A stretch of DNA of 64,000 bases, taken from positions 2,614,978-2,678,977 of the forward strand of contig NZ_OU015584.1 in the NCBI RefSeq assembly GCF_907165195.1. Direction: 5' to 3'. A model generated the notes under the pieces. That model saw only the letters and a program-made list of their open reading frames with translations, searched no databases and was not told the DNA's origin. A program made the position numbers and the translations under genes. The stretch is from Parvicella tangerina (GTDB lineage Bacteria; Bacteroidota; Bacteroidia; Flavobacteriales_D; Parvicellaceae). Positions 26,570 through 36,674 of this stretch are shown one piece after another (position 1 is the stretch's first letter; the number at the start of each line of letters is the position of its first letter).

Positions 26570-28411
26570 TTACTTCGCAATATTCATTGCTTTAGTAACT
26601 TTTCCGTTTGATGTAATTACTGAGTAGTAGTAAGTACCAGCAGCCAATCCGTTGCTGTTAATAACAACAGTGTGGTTACCTGCAGACTTCACTCCTTCAT
26701 TCATAACAGAAATCACTTTCCCAGTAAGGTCTGTAATTTCAACGATTACTTCATCAGCATTCTCAAGAGAGTAACCGATAGTACTGTTTCCGTTGAATGG
26801 GTTAGGATAGTTTTGTCCAACGTGAACATTCAATCCATTTTCAGCAACGTTTGCATCAGCTGGAGCCGCTACCAATCTAACTACTGGAGCTGGAGGTGAT
26901 AATAATTGGAATGCACTTCCGTCAGCAGTAAATCCAATTACAGACCCTTCTTGAGAAACACCTGCTGTAGCAAATCTAACGTGGTCTGATGCATCAGTCG
27001 CACCACCATAGTGACCTGCAACTACAAGTAGTTCCATTCCAGCTGTAACAGATACAGGCGATAATAATGGCAATTCAAGGATAGTTCCTCCATCTGTAGC
27101 ATTGTTGATCGTGTGATCATCCGTTGATTCTAAGAAAACCCATGAACCAGCATTACCATCATAGTACCAAAGCTCACCAAACATTAGTTGTCCGTCATGA
27201 GCTGTAGTATTCACAAGACCAATGTGAATAGAAGCAAAATCTTGGTCGGCAGTTGCTACTAGCAAGTGACCAATCTTCACCCCTTCACCATTTGTTTGGC
27301 TGGAAACATTGTAGAAACCACCATCAAATGTAGTGAAATCTCTTGCCCATACGGTATCAGTCATTTCAACACTAGCAGAAGCTTCATTGTTTGAGTTGTC
27401 AAGATCTGTAGCAGACATTGTTGTAGTACCAGTAATCGTGTAAGTACCAGTAGCTGTAGGTGTAAAAGTAGATACACCAGTCAAAGTATCTGCAGCGAAA
27501 CTAGCAATAGAAGCAGTCACTCCTTCAGAACCAGTTCCTACAGAAGAACCTCCAGTAGTGATATCAAAGTCAAACCCAGCATCAGCCTGCGTGTTGGTTC
27601 CCTGATTAGTAATTCTCATTGTAGCTCCCATTGGTCTTGCCTGACCCATTGGAATCATTGTGTAAGCATAGTCAGTTGAGATATCTGCTGGTAATAACCA
27701 GTTAGCAGCCAAATCATCTGCAACAGCATTTTCCATAACGATGTTGTCAATTGCTAGACCAGTACCCCAGTTAGTGTCCGTTGTACTTCCGCAAAGACCA
27801 CCATCATTCCACCAGAAACCTACTGTTACACTAGCGTTACCATCGTAAGCAGAAAGGTCAACTACAATATTCTGCCAGTTAGCAGCATCAACAGGAAGTG
27901 TCAAAACATCTGTCCATGTTGAACCACCATCAGTTGAAACTCTTACGATTGCATCACCTGTACCATAATTTTGGTCGTGAAATGCAGAGAATTTCAACAC
28001 CATTCCTGTTTGACCCTGGAAGTCTTGTGCTGGAAGAATCAACATTTCTTCAGTTTTATCTTGATCATCTGCATCATCGTTGATCATAGCAAACGTAGAA
28101 GATCCATTACTTGGAACTGGCCAATAGCCTCCAGTATTCGCATCAACTTCGTCTCCAGTGTACCAATACCCCATAGAACAACCAGTAGTTGTCATACCTG
28201 CTGGCAAAGCTGGAGTAGTCACTGATTCAAAGTCTTCAGAATACAAAACTGCTTTTTCTTGAAGATTTGTGCCTTTCACTACTGAAGCGCTCTCAAATCT
28301 AAGACTATTAGATCTGTTAAGAGATTCAAAAGGCAAGTTACCGTGATTTGCTTGAGCGAAGGCACATGTACCTGCTGCTAGAGCAAACAAACTTGTGTAA
28401 ATTTTTCTCAT
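26570..28411 (-). CDS. Secreted T9SS cargo protein with choice-of-anchor/MAM-like domain
   Basis: A signal peptide (MRKIYTSLFALAAGTCAFAQ) leads into a jelly-roll domain of the cleaved-adhesin/choice-of-anchor J kind (EDFESVTTPALPAGMTTTG through VGFWWNDGG...GLAIDNI, about residues 58-225). A beta-rich middle follows. The last 85 residues are a type A T9SS sorting domain: VGQNYPNPFNGNSTIGYSLE, then VEITDLTGKVISVMNEG and GTYYYSVITSNGKVTKAMNI. The protein is therefore exported across the outer membrane and probably attached to the surface. Binding target is unknown. The gene stands alone with its own terminator. Confidence 0.9.
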   Translation of the reverse strand: MRKIYTSLFALAAGTCAFAQANHGNLPFESLNRSNSLRFESASVVKGTNLQEKAVLYSEDFESVTTPALPAGMTTTGCSMGYWYTGDEVDANTGGYWPVPSNGSSTFAMINDDADDQDKTEEMLILPAQDFQGQTGMVLKFSAFHDQNYGTGDAIVRVSTDGGSTWTDVLTLPVDAANWQNIVVDLSAYDGNASVTVGFWWNDGGLCGSTTDTNWGTGLAIDNIVMENAVADDLAANWLLPADISTDYAYTMIPMGQARPMGATMRITNQGTNTQADAGFDFDITTGGSSVGTGSEGVTASIASFAADTLTGVSTFTPTATGTYTITGTTTMSATDLDNSNNEASASVEMTDTVWARDFTTFDGGFYNVSSQTNGEGVKIGHLLVATADQDFASIHIGLVNTTAHDGQLMFGELWYYDGNAGSWVFLESTDDHTINNATDGGTILELPLLSPVSVTAGMELLVVAGHYGGATDASDHVRFATAGVSQEGSVIGFTADGSAFQLLSPPAPVVRLVAAPADANVAENGLNVHVGQNYPNPFNGNSTIGYSLENADEVIVEITDLTGKVISVMNEGVKSAGNHTVVINSNGLAAGTYYYSVITSNGKVTKAMNIAK

Positions 28412-28439
28412 CTTAAATGTTTTTTTGGTTTAAGTCTTA

Positions 28440-28470
28440 CAAATTTCGTTAAAAACAAGTTAAATCGCAA
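28440..28470 (-). promoter_or_regulatory. Candidate promoter of the T9SS cargo gene
   Basis: On the minus strand TTG is followed 20 bases later by GAAATTTG, six of eight bases different only in the first position from TAnnTTTG-type -7 boxes (TA replaced by GA). Spacing fits the 17-23 bases described for flavobacteria. Confidence 0.4.
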
Positions 28471-28495
28471 TGAAAAACCTTAATATTTAATTAAC

Positions 28496-28524
28496 AAAAA
28501 TGGGAACCTTTCAAGGGTCCCCAT
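28496..28524 (-). terminator. Terminator of gcvP
   Basis: On the minus strand GGGGACC-CTTGAAA-GGTTCCC is followed by ATTTTTGTT, about 30 bases after the gcvP stop. Confidence 0.85.
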
Positions 28525-28551
28525 TATTCATTAATCTATCGTAGATGTTAG

Positions 28552-31407
28552 CTAGTCTGCTGAAACATAACTTTCAACGGAAGGACAGGTACAAATCAAG
28601 TTTCTGTCACCGTGCGCATTATTGACTCTTCCCACACTCACCCAGAATTTGTTATTTCTTAAGTACGGTAAAGGGTAAACAGCCGTTTCTCTCGAATACT
28701 TTCTATCCCAACTATCACTAATCACTACTTCTGCAGTATGTGGAGCATGTTTTAAAGGGTTATCTTCTGTATCATAAATACCATCCTTTACCCTTTCTAT
28801 TTCATTGTAAATTTCTAGCATGGCATCACAAAAACGATCCAATTCAGCTTTACTTTCACTCTCAGTCGGTTCTATCATAAGCGTGCCCGCTACTGGGAAA
28901 CTAACCGTAGGAGCATGAAACCCATAATCGATCAGCCTTTTTGCAATATCTTCAACCTCAATACCTGCATCTTTTTTGAAGTTCCTACAATCCACTATCA
29001 TTTCATGAGCAACAGTATTATTCTTACCAGTGTACAACACATCATATCTTTCTGAGAGGCGCTTCTTTATATAATTAGCGTTAAGAATAGCCATTTCGGT
29101 AGACTCTCTGACCCCTTCTCTTCCCAACATTTTAATGTAGCCATAAGAAATTAAGAGAATAAGAGCACTCCCAAAAGGTGCTGAACTTACCGCTTTTATT
29201 GCCTGATCTCCTCCTGTATTAACAATTGGGTTGCTGGGTAAAAAAGGTACTAGATGCTCAGCAACACCAATAGGCCCAACTCCAGGTCCACCACCACCGT
29301 GTGGAATAGCAAAGGTCTTGTGTAAGTTCAAGTGACAAACATCGGCTCCGATATTACCAGGGTTGGTTAATCCCACTTGAGCATTCATGTTTGCCCCATC
29401 CATATAAACCTGTCCGCCATTTTCGTGAACTATCGATGTTATTTCGGTAATACCATCCTCATAAACACCATGGGTTGAAGGGTATGTTACCATTAATGCA
29501 CTCAGACTATCTTTGTGCTCTTCCGATTTCGCTTTAAGGTCATCAATATCTATGTTCCCTTCTTCATCACATTTCACAACAACTACTTTCATACCAGCCA
29601 TCACAGCACTTGCTGGGTTCGTTCCGTGAGCTGATGAAGGAATCAAACAAATATCCCTATGTCCTTCTCCTCTACTTTGGTGATAGGCTCTTATCACCAT
29701 CAAACCTGCGTATTCTCCTTGTGCTCCACTATTGGGTTGGAAAGAAACTTTAGCAAAACCCGTGATCTGACTTAAATAGCGATCTAGTTCTTCTATAATC
29801 TCACTGTACCCAACAGCTTGCTCTGAGGGAACAAAAGGATGAAGGTTAGCAAACTCAGGCCAGGTAATTGGGATCAATTCGCTGGCAGCGTTCAATTTCA
29901 TCGTACAAGAACCCAAAGCGATCATGGAATGAACAAGAGAAATATCCTTGTTTTCCAATTTCTTGAGGTAACGCATCATTTCTGTTTCTGAATGATACTT
30001 ATTGAATACCTCATTCGTGAGAACCTCATCGTTTCTTAACTCCTCATGTAAGTTGGATACAATAGCTTTAACAGAATCGTATTCTCCACCATTTGCCTGC
30101 GCAAAAACGTTTACAATATCCATTAAATCCTTCTCGGTAACTGTCTCATCAAGACTAACACCAATAGCTCCTTCAAAGTAAGCAAAGTTAATTTCATTTT
30201 CATCTGCCAACTTTTGAATAGCACTCACATTGTCTGTTTCTATGGTGAGTGTATCAAAATACTTTTCATTCGCTAAATCATAACCTAACTCTTGAATGGC
30301 ATTAGCAAGAGTTGCTGTTTTAGCATGAATATCTTCTGCAATGGCTCTCAACCCTTTTGGACCGTGATACACAGCATACATTGAAGCCATAACAGCTAAT
30401 AATGCCTGAGCCGTACAAATATTCGAAGTAGCATTTGCTCTTTTGATGTGTTGTTCTCTTGTTTGCAGTGCCATACGAAGCGCAGGATTTCCGTTGCTGT
30501 CAATTGAAACCCCAATAATTCTGCCTGGAACTTGACGTTTGAACGATTCTCTTGTTGCAAAATAAGCTGCATGTGGTCCTCCAAAGCCCATAGGCACGCC
30601 AAAACGCTGGGTTGTACCTACTACACAATCAGCCCCCCAAGAACCTGGTGATTTTAACAATACTAAACTCATGATGTCTGCAGCAACTGCAACATACGTT
30701 TTTCTTTCATGACATTTCGATACAAAATCAGCGTAATCATTTACTTCACCTCTAGCATCTGGGTATTGAACAAGCGCTCCGAAAAATTCTTCGGTAACAT
30801 CGTAATCCCTAAAATCCCCAAAAACAAGCTCGATACCAACTGGTTCAGCCCGATTCTCTAGAATATCAATGGTTTGAGCAAAACAGTGCTCATCCACAAA
30901 AAATTTATTTACACCTCCCTTCACTTGTGCTCTGGTTCTTGCATGAAAGAACATCAGCATTGCTTCAGCTGCCGCTGTACCCTCATCCAAAAGCGAAGCA
31001 TTGGCAAGCTCCATCCCTGTTAGGTCAGACACCATAGTTTGAAAGTTCAACAATGCTTCCAGACGTCCTTGTGAAATTTCAGCTTGATATGGTGTATAAG
31101 CGGTATACCAACCTGGGTTTTCGAGTACATTTCTTAAAATCACAGAAGGAGTTATAGTTCCATAGTACCCCTGACCGATATAAGATCTATACAACTTATT
31201 CTTTTTTCCTTTAGCCTCAAGCTCAGAGAGATATTCAGCTTCTGACATGGCCATCGGAAGGTCCAACTCTTTCTTCAGACGAATGTGAGCTGGAACCGTC
31301 TTATCAACGAGTTCTTCAATTGATGAAACACCGATTTCGGATAACATTTGATGCTGCTCTACAACATCAGGACCAATGTGCCTACGTGTAAAAGTGTGTT
31401 GAGACAT
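28552..31407 (-). CDS. gcvP: Glycine dehydrogenase (decarboxylating), P-protein of the glycine cleavage system
   Basis: GcvP decarboxylates glycine and passes the aminomethyl group to the lipoyl H-protein. At 951 residues it is the single-chain form with both halves. The start [20 protein letters not shown] is typical, and the PLP-binding lysine lies in [20 protein letters not shown]. Other landmarks are [20 protein letters not shown] and [19 protein letters not shown]. Other glycine cleavage genes are not adjacent. No glycine riboswitch is seen upstream. Confidence 0.98.
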   Translation of the reverse strand: MSQHTFTRRHIGPDVVEQHQMLSEIGVSSIEELVDKTVPAHIRLKKELDLPMAMSEAEYLSELEAKGKKNKLYRSYIGQGYYGTITPSVILRNVLENPGWYTAYTPYQAEISQGRLEALLNFQTMVSDLTGMELANASLLDEGTAAAEAMLMFFHARTRAQVKGGVNKFFVDEHCFAQTIDILENRAEPVGIELVFGDFRDYDVTEEFFGALVQYPDARGEVNDYADFVSKCHERKTYVAVAADIMSLVLLKSPGSWGADCVVGTTQRFGVPMGFGGPHAAYFATRESFKRQVPGRIIGVSIDSNGNPALRMALQTREQHIKRANATSNICTAQALLAVMASMYAVYHGPKGLRAIAEDIHAKTATLANAIQELGYDLANEKYFDTLTIETDNVSAIQKLADENEINFAYFEGAIGVSLDETVTEKDLMDIVNVFAQANGGEYDSVKAIVSNLHEELRNDEVLTNEVFNKYHSETEMMRYLKKLENKDISLVHSMIALGSCTMKLNAASELIPITWPEFANLHPFVPSEQAVGYSEIIEELDRYLSQITGFAKVSFQPNSGAQGEYAGLMVIRAYHQSRGEGHRDICLIPSSAHGTNPASAVMAGMKVVVVKCDEEGNIDIDDLKAKSEEHKDSLSALMVTYPSTHGVYEDGITEITSIVHENGGQVYMDGANMNAQVGLTNPGNIGADVCHLNLHKTFAIPHGGGGPGVGPIGVAEHLVPFLPSNPIVNTGGDQAIKAVSSAPFGSALILLISYGYIKMLGREGVRESTEMAILNANYIKKRLSERYDVLYTGKNNTVAHEMIVDCRNFKKDAGIEVEDIAKRLIDYGFHAPTVSFPVAGTLMIEPTESESKAELDRFCDAMLEIYNEIERVKDGIYDTEDNPLKHAPHTAEVVISDSWDRKYSRETAVYPLPYLRNNKFWVSVGRVNNAHGDRNLICTCPSVESYVSAD

Positions 31408-31430
31408 ATGCTTGTGTTTGTAATTTTGGG

Positions 31431-31438
31431 CAAATATA
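31431..31438 (-). promoter_or_regulatory. Candidate -7 box for gcvP
   Basis: The minus strand reads TATATTTG, a full match to TAnnTTTG, about 24 bases before the gcvP ATG. No good -33 TTG is visible. Confidence 0.35.
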
Positions 31439-31511
31439 CTCTCGTTTTATTAAGGCATTAAAAAGGATTGCATGTTTTTTATGAACCTTTTCGATGCTTT
31501 CGGTTGAAAAC

Positions 31512-31796
31512 TTAAACTTTCGATCGGATTTCTTCCAGATTAATGATGCCAGAGGCAGAGAATAGTTTCTTTCCTTCTTTGAATAAAATCACAGACGGTA
31601 CACCAACCACTCCCATTTTTCTGGCTACGGCTTCATTTTTATCGAAATCAATTCTAACCATTTTGAAGGCCGAGCCTAATTCTGCTTTAAGCTTTTTCAA
31701 ATCTCCGCTAACCTCCTCACAGGTTGGTGCCCAATCAGCATAAAACTCAACTAAAACTGGTGTTTCACCCTTAATTAATTCATTAAACTTCGACAT
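31512..31796 (-). CDS. Thioredoxin-like protein with a single active-site Cys
   Basis: The 94-residue protein has the thioredoxin fold: PVLVEFYADWAPTC, then the central IDFDKNEAVARKMGVVGVPS with its cis-Pro, and FKEGKKLFSASGI. In the active site the usual WCGPC is WAPTC, so the nucleophilic N-terminal Cys is replaced by Ala23 and only C26 remains. Normal dithiol oxidoreductase chemistry is therefore unlikely; a binding or monothiol role is possible. A perfect -7 box TAATTTTG lies at 31815-31822 on the minus strand. The gene is separate from trxB. Confidence 0.85.
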   Translation of the reverse strand: MSKFNELIKGETPVLVEFYADWAPTCEEVSGDLKKLKAELGSAFKMVRIDFDKNEAVARKMGVVGVPSVILFKEGKKLFSASGIINLEEIRSKV

Positions 31797-31819
31797 GCTT
31801 CAAATTTTGAAATACAAAA

Positions 31820-33184
31820 TTAGTCTTCTGGTAATGATATCCTAAAATATTGGGTTGCTTCGTTCGTTGAATTTTGGACATTTCGTGCCATATATTCGTT
31901 AGTTGAAGAGTTTTCACAACCTCCTCGGTTCTTTTTGAGTCTGCCTTTCACCTCATTATTGCAACTCTCCACTTGATTATTTGCAAGCTTTAACTTTCCT
32001 TTGAAACATCCTGCTTTTGTAATGTAGTTATCTAAAAAATAGGTGATTCCATCTACTGCATTTCTATTCATGTATACCCCAAATAACAATGTTTTATTGT
32101 GCTCAAACAGATTACCAGGACCATTAAGTCCATGTGAATGATCAATGACGATGTTATTACAGATATTACCCTGAATGAAATTCAAAAATGGATAGTTTCC
32201 ATGCAGCACAATATCTCCAGCAGCTCTCTTTGGTAAAGAGACGTCAGTCCAGAAACCATTTTTGAAGTAATTCTCGAAAATGAAGTTGTTGTTTGCACCA
32301 AGTTGCAAAACCACACCATGTCTTAATGAGTCAAATAGGCATCCACTTACCTCATTTGCTGTTGCCCCATATTGTAGCGTTACGCCATAAGCCTTTCCGC
32401 CATTACCATGATCGAAAGCATTCTTAAACTTACAGTGATTGACCAAGACTCCGTGCGAGTTTTCAATAGTAACATGACTGTAATTGCAGTAGTTGCTTTC
32501 AACATCAATTATCTGACAAGCTCTTGCATATTGTACGTAAATATTTGAAGTTTGTCCCTCCGAATTATCTTTCCGCACAATGGTCAGGTCCTGAATGGAT
32601 ATTCCTGAGACATAATTTAGTTTGTAGCAAAGGATTGAATCTCCTAAGACATCTTTCTCAATATCGTATAATCGTTTCGTAATCAGAAGTTGACCTTTTA
32701 CCAAGCTTCCAGGAATTACTTCACCAAGTGATTCTTTTCCCCATGCCGACAATCCCACACCCTCGGGAGAAGCATTATAGATTTTGTATAAGTCTTCCAA
32801 ATCAAAGTCAGGCTTATCCAAACCTGACTGGTAGTTCAGTCGAACAGCAGATATCGATTTCTCTCGACTGCCTTTAATGTTTATACAATTTCCTTTTCCT
32901 TTAAGATCAAAAACTAAAGTTGTTTGGGCTGCCGAATCTCCTCTTAGAATTGTATTTGAGTTCAAAAACAGAGATTGATCTAAATAATACACTCCAGGAG
33001 AAAAATCAACGACCTTCCTTCCTACATTTTTTAACAAAAGAAATTCGTTTAGCTTTTTAGCGATGTTTTCATCATCTGGCTTTAACTTAAGAACATAACT
33101 TTCCTCACCATAAGCTAAAACAGTCATAAAAAAGAAAATCAGTCCGAAGACTGATTTTCTAACATATATAAAAGGGCTATTCAA
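31820..33184 (-). CDS. Secreted right-handed parallel beta-helix protein
   Basis: After a signal peptide (SVFGLIFFFMTVLAYGEE) the protein shows beta-helix coils rich in N, G and short hydrophobic strands: the early PGVYYLDQSLFLNSNTILRG, then YVQYARACQIIDVESNYCN, VTIENSHGVLVNHCKFKNAF, VSGCLFDSLRHGVVLQLGAN and NNFIFENYFKNGF. This is the pectate-lyase/polysaccharide-lyase superfamily fold. I see no clear catalytic set, so enzyme activity is uncertain; carbohydrate binding or lyase action is likely. It lacks a T9SS tail although it lies only 11 bases after a T9SS protease gene and is probably co-transcribed with it. Confidence 0.8.
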   Translation of the reverse strand: MNSPFIYVRKSVFGLIFFFMTVLAYGEESYVLKLKPDDENIAKKLNEFLLLKNVGRKVVDFSPGVYYLDQSLFLNSNTILRGDSAAQTTLVFDLKGKGNCINIKGSREKSISAVRLNYQSGLDKPDFDLEDLYKIYNASPEGVGLSAWGKESLGEVIPGSLVKGQLLITKRLYDIEKDVLGDSILCYKLNYVSGISIQDLTIVRKDNSEGQTSNIYVQYARACQIIDVESNYCNYSHVTIENSHGVLVNHCKFKNAFDHGNGGKAYGVTLQYGATANEVSGCLFDSLRHGVVLQLGANNNFIFENYFKNGFWTDVSLPKRAAGDIVLHGNYPFLNFIQGNICNNIVIDHSHGLNGPGNLFEHNKTLLFGVYMNRNAVDGITYFLDNYITKAGCFKGKLKLANNQVESCNNEVKGRLKKNRGGCENSSTNEYMARNVQNSTNEATQYFRISLPED

Positions 33185-33195
33185 TCGAATTGTAA

Positions 33196-35514
33196 TTATC
33201 TAAGCGCTAACTTTTTGGTAACTACTCCCTGATCAGTTGTAATGTTTACGAAGTATACTCCTTTAGAAAGGTTTGATACATCAACATTGGTTTGGGTTGT
33301 TGTTTGAGTTTTTGACAGATTCATCACTACAGCTCCACGAACGTCAACAATATTCACTGATGCAATTTTCAAATCACTATTACCCAATAAAATACTGAAG
33401 TTATCTTCTGCAGGATTCGGGAATACGTTTACCATTGTAGCCAAGTTGTTTTCATCTACTCCTACCGAAGTAATGCAAAAATCATGTGATGTACCAGTTC
33501 CATAGTCAGCCTGCGCCATGGTAAAGAACTGATTACCGTAATAATCTTCCAGATTATAATCACCGTCCGTATCACAACCTCCATACTGAGCTCCAGACAT
33601 TCCATCACCATAATCATCTGTAATTTCAAACGTATAGCAGCCATTCGATAGACACATTTCCTCCGTAACTTGCGTTCCAGTCGCAACAGGAGAAGTACCT
33701 GTACCAGGGTAGTTGTTACCAGAGAAAAGCACTGTAGTAGATCCCTGCTCAGTAAGTTCCCAGGCAACTTCCTCACCATAACAATCCACTAAAAGGTTCA
33801 GATAAACTGGCATACTATTCGGAATAGCGTTAAAACTTTCTACAATCGCATCATTCACTGAGTTTTCATCAGCGTTACCATTCGGGTTGGAAACCGTTGC
33901 ATTAAAAGTATGTGATCCACTTCCTGAAACAGAAATAGACCCCAAAACAACAACTTCAGATGCATTAGTAGCCAAAGAACCTGTCCAATTGTAAGTGTTA
34001 CTGGTTCCTCCATCCACATCATAAGTAATTGTACAAGAGGTTAACGTAACCACACCCGTGTTTTTTAGGATAATCTCTGGCTCATATACACTTGAACAAA
34101 GTGTTCCTGTAACAACGTTGTTGGTAATACCAGCATCATAATCTACCGTAGGCTGGTTAGGATCCCAACCGGGCATTGTTGTAGCTCCAGTATTTTGAGG
34201 GTCTAACCAATCTTGAAGTCGTTCTGAAGCCTGACTAGATCCATTACCGTCCCAAGACATGGAGAATTTCCCGTAATAGTCATTTACACTGTTACCACAA
34301 GCCGCTTGTCCACCATGTAATTGACCAATGATCAGGTGATTTTCGTCCCAAAGTCCAGAACCAGAAGAACCTCCTTCGGTAGTTGTATTTCTTTCCCACT
34401 GTTCAATTCTCCACTCTGAGTTAGCTACTGAACTCAAGCCAGAAGCTGATTGCAATGGATCATCATCAAAAGAGATCTTCTTCACATCTCCTGAAGGGTG
34501 GTGAATTCCAACTGCTGTTTGAGGTGTGTTCCCAGAATTATTCCATCCTGCGTAATAAACGTTATAACTTGCTGGCGGTGTTGAATTCAACTCTACCAAA
34601 CCAAAATCGGAGTCAGCGTTACGTGCTCTAAGGACAGAACCATTGATAGATTTCACATCTGACGCACTAGGGGCGGTAGAGTTAGATGTTGTTTGACTAC
34701 CACAGGTTGGACTATCGTAATGAAATTGAAAGACGTAACTACCCATACTTTGCGGACTACAGTGATTAGCGGTAAGGAAATACGGTGTTCCACTTTGAGG
34801 AACATCGTTCAATAAAGTTCCTGAACAAACACCTCCCCCATTAACAATTCTCGCTACCGATCGAATCTCATTTCTCCAGTCATCTCCATCAGGACAGATT
34901 GCATCCATGTTACAGCCTCCCGAATCATTCAAGGCTTTTTCTGAATACCACCCCATGATGTCGTTATATCCATGCACGACCATCGTTAACTGCAATCTAC
35001 CAACACTAGCCGCAGATTTGGGCACATAATATTCTATCGTTGCATCATCTCCCTTGATCAATTCTGTACCCAACTCGTCATTAGGATTATTATTCTCATG
35101 TGTATATGCACCAACCACCATAGAACGGTCAGCATTGTATATATGAAGATGAGCTCCTTTTGGTAGTTTAAAATCACTAAATACGAAGTTCAAAGAAAGT
35201 GCGCCAGGAGAAGCAATTCTTATTCTCCATACTTTATCTCCGTTATCTAATGTTTGCCATTCTCCTGAGTTATTCAGGTTATAGTTTACAGCATGCTCAT
35301 AACCGAACATGTAAGGTCCAATCTTGTTCGCAGCATTTGCCTCATTAGCAGCTATTACAGCATCAAGGTCAAAAGAGGGCATAACCTCCATATCCTTGAC
35401 ATCACTAAACGAATACTTAGTATGATTGGTAACTGGGCCCCCGACATCGAATGTCTGCCCCAATAATGAACCTGCCAGAGCAGATCCAATTAATAAGGTG
35501 TATAATCTTTTCAT
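33196..35514 (-). CDS. Secreted trypsin-like serine protease (lysyl endopeptidase-like) with T9SS tail
   Basis: The 772-residue protein has a signal peptide, an N-terminal propeptide-like region (about 21-195), and a chymotrypsin-fold protease with H251 in FLTANHCS, D303 in DSDFGLVEL and S384 in GGSSGSGLWDE. The layout resembles the lysyl endopeptidase group with its conserved RSVARIVNGGGVCSGTLLN. A CARDB-like beta domain (about 460-560), a region with acidic repeats (EITDDYGDGMSGAQYGGCDT) and a C-terminal T9SS sorting domain (VNVFPNPAEDNFSILLGNSD ... GVYFVNITTDQGVVTKKLAL) follow. It is secreted via T9SS and probably digests external protein. Confidence 0.93.
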   Translation of the reverse strand: MKRLYTLLIGSALAGSLLGQTFDVGGPVTNHTKYSFSDVKDMEVMPSFDLDAVIAANEANAANKIGPYMFGYEHAVNYNLNNSGEWQTLDNGDKVWRIRIASPGALSLNFVFSDFKLPKGAHLHIYNADRSMVVGAYTHENNNPNDELGTELIKGDDATIEYYVPKSAASVGRLQLTMVVHGYNDIMGWYSEKALNDSGGCNMDAICPDGDDWRNEIRSVARIVNGGGVCSGTLLNDVPQSGTPYFLTANHCSPQSMGSYVFQFHYDSPTCGSQTTSNSTAPSASDVKSINGSVLRARNADSDFGLVELNSTPPASYNVYYAGWNNSGNTPQTAVGIHHPSGDVKKISFDDDPLQSASGLSSVANSEWRIEQWERNTTTEGGSSGSGLWDENHLIIGQLHGGQAACGNSVNDYYGKFSMSWDGNGSSQASERLQDWLDPQNTGATTMPGWDPNQPTVDYDAGITNNVVTGTLCSSVYEPEIILKNTGVVTLTSCTITYDVDGGTSNTYNWTGSLATNASEVVVLGSISVSGSGSHTFNATVSNPNGNADENSVNDAIVESFNAIPNSMPVYLNLLVDCYGEEVAWELTEQGSTTVLFSGNNYPGTGTSPVATGTQVTEEMCLSNGCYTFEITDDYGDGMSGAQYGGCDTDGDYNLEDYYGNQFFTMAQADYGTGTSHDFCITSVGVDENNLATMVNVFPNPAEDNFSILLGNSDLKIASVNIVDVRGAVVMNLSKTQTTTQTNVDVSNLSKGVYFVNITTDQGVVTKKLALR

Positions 35515-35563
35515 TGGTTTGGTTTTTCTGATTAACTGACTGACTAAGTTAATGAATTTAAAC

Positions 35564-35602
35564 TAAAAAGGTTGCCTATGTTGAAAAATAAGCAACCTTT
35601 TA
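35564..35602 (-). terminator. Terminator downstream of trxB
   Basis: AAAAGGTTGC at 35566 pairs with GCAACCTTTT at 35592 across a 16-base AT-rich loop. The minus strand ends in CCTTTTTAG, so it can end trxB transcription, and the sequence is symmetric enough to work in both directions. Confidence 0.7.
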
Positions 35603-35621
35603 AACTCATGAGTTATTGTGA

Positions 35622-36575
35622 TTAGTGTCCTTTTGCTGCGAGGTATCTTTCTGCATCAAGAGCCGCCATACACCCTGTACCTGCAGCCGTAACTGCTTGT
35701 CTATAGGTTTTGTCAGCCGCATCTCCTGATACAAACACACCTGGCACATTGGTTAAAGATGTTCCAGGCTTTTCATACTTGATATACCCCGTCTCATCCA
35801 TGTTAAGGTAAGGCTTAAACACATCTGTATTCGGTTTGTGACCAATAGCTACGAAGAAACCTGTACATGGAATGTCTTGAGTTTCACCAGTTTGATTATT
35901 TTTAACTCTTACTCCAGTAACACCGTGCTCATCTCCTAATACTTCTTCTGTTTCCGTATTATATAGAATCTCAATATTATCTGTTCCCTTTACTCGCTCT
36001 TCCATGATCTTCGAAGCTCTAAACACATCTCTTCTCACAAGCATAGTTACTTTTGAGCAGAGTTTTGACAAATAATGTGCTTCTTCACAGGCAGAGTCAC
36101 CAGCTCCAACGATCACTGTTTCCTGACCTTTATAGAAAAATCCATCACAAACGGCACAAGCTGAAACACCTCCTCCAATTTTGAGGTAATGCTGTTCGGA
36201 CTCTAATCCAAGATACTTTGCAGAAGCTCCAGTTGCAATGATCACTGTATCCGCATGAATTTCTTTCGTTTCATCTACCCAAATCTTATGGACATCTCCT
36301 GAGAAGTCTACCTTAGTTACCCATCCCGTTCTAACATCTGTTTCAAACCTCTTTGCCTGATTCTCGAGCTCGACCATCATCTCAGGGCCAGTGATCCCGT
36401 CAGGATATCCTGGAAAGTTCTCTACCTCATTGGTCGTAGTTAACTGCCCTCCGGGCTGCATCCCCTGATAAAGGACTGGTTCCATATTTGCCCGAGCCGC
36501 ATAAATTGCTGCTGTGTAACCAGCTGGTCCTGACCCAATGATCAGACACTTAATTCTTTCTATTCCTTCTGCCAT
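35622..36575 (-). CDS. trxB: Thioredoxin-disulfide reductase
   Basis: TrxB uses NADPH to reduce thioredoxin. The FAD dinucleotide motif is in CLIIGSGPAGYTAAIYAARA, the redox-active pair is in SACAVCDGFFYKGQ, and the NADPH motif is GAGDSACEEAHYLS. The C-terminal GVFVSGDAADKTYRQAVTAA closes the FAD site. The length of 317 residues is standard. It is a single-gene unit between a MutS-like gene and the T9SS protease gene. Confidence 0.97.
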   Translation of the reverse strand: MAEGIERIKCLIIGSGPAGYTAAIYAARANMEPVLYQGMQPGGQLTTTNEVENFPGYPDGITGPEMMVELENQAKRFETDVRTGWVTKVDFSGDVHKIWVDETKEIHADTVIIATGASAKYLGLESEQHYLKIGGGVSACAVCDGFFYKGQETVIVGAGDSACEEAHYLSKLCSKVTMLVRRDVFRASKIMEERVKGTDNIEILYNTETEEVLGDEHGVTGVRVKNNQTGETQDIPCTGFFVAIGHKPNTDVFKPYLNMDETGYIKYEKPGTSLTNVPGVFVSGDAADKTYRQAVTAAGTGCMAALDAERYLAAKGH

Positions 36576-36674
36576 TTTATCTTATTGTTAATTCGAATTC
36601 AAAAATATAGATTTTGCAATTGTTGAACACCCGTAAAAATGAAATTTAATTCAACATTATAGTAAAGCTATTCA

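Noticed and set aside
31400-31500. Possible glycine riboswitch upstream of gcvP.
   Set aside because: The leader would be only about 20 bases and shows no conserved aptamer stems.
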